DNA of 64,000 nt, from contig CAWBPR010000011.1 in the NCBI GenBank assembly GCA_963790775.1, forward strand, positions 558,001 through 622,000. The letters are read 5' to 3'. The stretch's first letter is position 1, and each line of letters begins with the position of its first letter. Positions 62,864 to 64,000 of the stretch are shown here, piece by piece. The position numbers were made by a program, and so were the translations under genes. The DNA comes from JASJBU01 sp963790775. GTDB lineage: Bacteria; Pseudomonadota; Gammaproteobacteria; Chromatiales; Chromatiaceae. The notes below the pieces were generated by a model. That model had not been told where the DNA came from and searched no databases. It saw only the letters and a program-made list of their open reading frames with translations.

Positions 62864-64000
62864 ACACCACCCCGCCTGATTCTCAGATGAGAAGTTATTT
62901 GGTTGCCGTTCGCATTTGCTGATTTTATCTCTACTGACAGGTTGTGTGATTCAATATCTTTCTTTATAGCGTCAAGTGACTGTAAGTCCTTGAGTATCAA
63001 TTTCAGGTCGAGTTGTCCGTCTCGGTAGCTGATACTCTCGATATTGTTACCATCTGTCTGACTAAGAGTTGTGGCTGGATACTCCATCAATGAGAAAAAA
63101 GCTGCATGGCCAACCTTTTTGTCCTTTTTCAAAATACCCAATTGCTGTTCCATCTGGACCTTCGGGTCCACAATGCGCTTGATCTCCGGAAACGTATCAC
63201 GAAACACCTGGTTGATCTGCCGGGAGAGCGATGCACTCTGCTGCTTATATTCTGCATAGTTCAGGAAGGTGCCAACTATGCTCAGGCCAATGAAAAAAGC
63301 GAAAATAACGGCGGCCGGCAGCCATTTCTTCCACTGGAGCGAATGCTTGTCTATCTGTTTGTAGCTGCCCTGAAGTATGTTAATTGCATGTTTCTCATCC
63401 AGATTTTCTGAGATTAATTCAGTAGCATATCTATCGGAAGTCGCTACATGATAAGGAATATCCAGATCGTCAAATATTGAAATGGCGTGATCGTCATTGA
63501 GTTCAGGGTCAACAAATATATCCAACCTCATGGGTGGGGCAGAAAGTTCGGCGAGGGCTTTCTTGAGAAGGGTTGAAAGGTTGTCCGAGTCTGCGGTAAA
63601 TCCTGAGTTCGTGTCGGTGCGAACCAGGGATAGATCCTTTCCCAGGTAAACAGACCAGTTGTCAGGAATGAATGGCAGACAGACTACACCCGGAAACAGC
63701 CCGCGTGGCATGAGTCCGACCTGATTGAGGCGCTCCAGCCATGCCGAGAGTCGTTCCCGGGAGACTACGGCAACGGAAGTTTCGTCGGATGATTTACTGT
63801 CATGAGAAAAGTGGAGTTTATCGATCTCCTCGGTGAGGTCGTTTTCCAGGGTAAAAGGAATTGCTTGCATCAGCCGCTGTCGGTTCCTGGCGGGGATGTT
63901 GACTTGAGTTAGTAAAATTTCATTCGAAGAGATAGTTGCCAGGTGTGGCCAGCCCTTTATCTGTTCCGCTGCTTCAGCTAGGCTCCCTGTACCTTTCGGG
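62860..64000 (-). CDS. gspL: Type II secretion protein GspL (5' end cut by right window edge)
   Basis: The in-frame ATG at 63870 is not the start: the same frame continues upstream to the window edge with GspL-like sequence (GSLAEAAEQIKGWPHLATIS, then LLTQVNIPARNRQRLMQAIP). At least 379 residues are visible: an actin-like cytoplasmic domain, a membrane helix (WLPAAVIFAFFIGLSIVGTF) and a periplasmic ferredoxin-like domain. GspL links the GspE ATPase to the platform. gspC and the pseudopilin genes G-K are expected to the right. Confidence 0.9.
   Translation of the reverse strand, partial: PKGTGSLAEAAEQIKGWPHLATISSNEILLTQVNIPARNRQRLMQAIPFTLENDLTEEIDKLHFSHDSKSSDETSVAVVSRERLSAWLERLNQVGLMPRGLFPGVVCLPFIPDNWSVYLGKDLSLVRTDTNSGFTADSDNLSTLLKKALAELSAPPMRLDIFVDPELNDDHAISIFDDLDIPYHVATSDRYATELISENLDEKHAINILQGSYKQIDKHSLQWKKWLPAAVIFAFFIGLSIVGTFLNYAEYKQQSASLSRQINQVFRDTFPEIKRIVDPKVQMEQQLGILKKDKKVGHAAFFSLMEYPATTLSQTDGNNIESISYRDGQLDLKLILKDLQSLDAIKKDIESHNLSVEIKSANANGNQITSHLRIRRGGV

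Noticed and set aside
63870..64000. Taking the ATG at 63870 as the GspL start.
   Set aside because: The frame stays open to the window edge with GspL-like sequence, so the gene is truncated by the edge.

Overview
The window looks like chromosome from a free-living or symbiotic gammaproteobacterial sulfur oxidiser, roughly of the Chromatiales/Sedimenticolaceae kind. The reasons are soxB, an octaheme tetrathionate-reductase-like cytochrome, the smc-zipA-ligA and nrdR-ribD-ribE gene orders, RdgC, TmcA, a type II secretion operon with gspN, and moderately high GC. The taxonomic placement is inferred from gene content, not measured. No rRNA, tRNA, CRISPR array, prophage or insertion sequence was seen.

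Layout. 1-8.1 kb: a periplasmic electron-transfer cluster. A leftward octaheme hydroxylamine-oxidoreductase-like cytochrome (cut by the window edge) diverges from a five-CXXCH cytochrome, an octaheme tetrathionate-reductase-family cytochrome with a C-terminal membrane anchor, a di-haem-type cytochrome b, a porin with a single-base frameshift, and an unrecognised protein. 8.2-13.0 kb: a TtrS/TtrR-like two-component pair and soxB. 13.1-17.1 kb: FlhB-like and FliK-like proteins, a GYF/pentapeptide-repeat membrane protein, amrA (AMMECR1) and rdgC. 17.3-20.7 kb: a leftward UDP-sugar operon (TviB-, WbpP- and UDP-glucuronate-epimerase-like). 21.5-25.4 kb: a B12-binding radical SAM protein and tmcA, which converge and overlap. 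25.6-30.2 kb: a five-gene signalling operon (PhnD-like binding protein, histidine kinase, receiver, receiver-PP2C phosphatase, STAS protein). 30.6-33.2 kb: amrS, amrB and a RepB-type primase-like gene. 33.5-39.1 kb: a LeuA-like synthase and threonine synthase, which between them carry four single-base frameshifts, then rlmJ, an FGGY kinase and queF. 39.3-50.9 kb: smc-zipA-ligA, two poorly known proteins, glyA-nrdR-ribD-ribE. 51.3-56.1 kb: orphan iscR, prmB, a small unknown, hemN and an EpsB-type glycosyltransferase. 56.2-64.0 kb: a leftward type II secretion operon (gspL-M-N-D-E-F plus a Sel1-type lipoprotein); gspL runs off the right edge.

How it fits together. The left 13 kb can be read as one redox module: SoxB for thiosulfate oxidation, a TtrSR-type sensor pair, and multihaem cytochromes of the family that reduces tetrathionate, nitrite or hydroxylamine, fed from quinol by the cytochrome b. 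This is the most promising candidate for an undescribed system. The second signalling operon reuses a PhnD-like ligand-binding protein, this time as a separate polypeptide next to a histidine kinase and an RssB/RssC-like partner-switching output. The rest is mostly ordinary housekeeping. Five genes' worth of reading-frame evidence points to +1 single-base insertions (one in the porin, three in thrC, one in the LeuA-like gene), which may be sequence errors or fresh pseudogenes.
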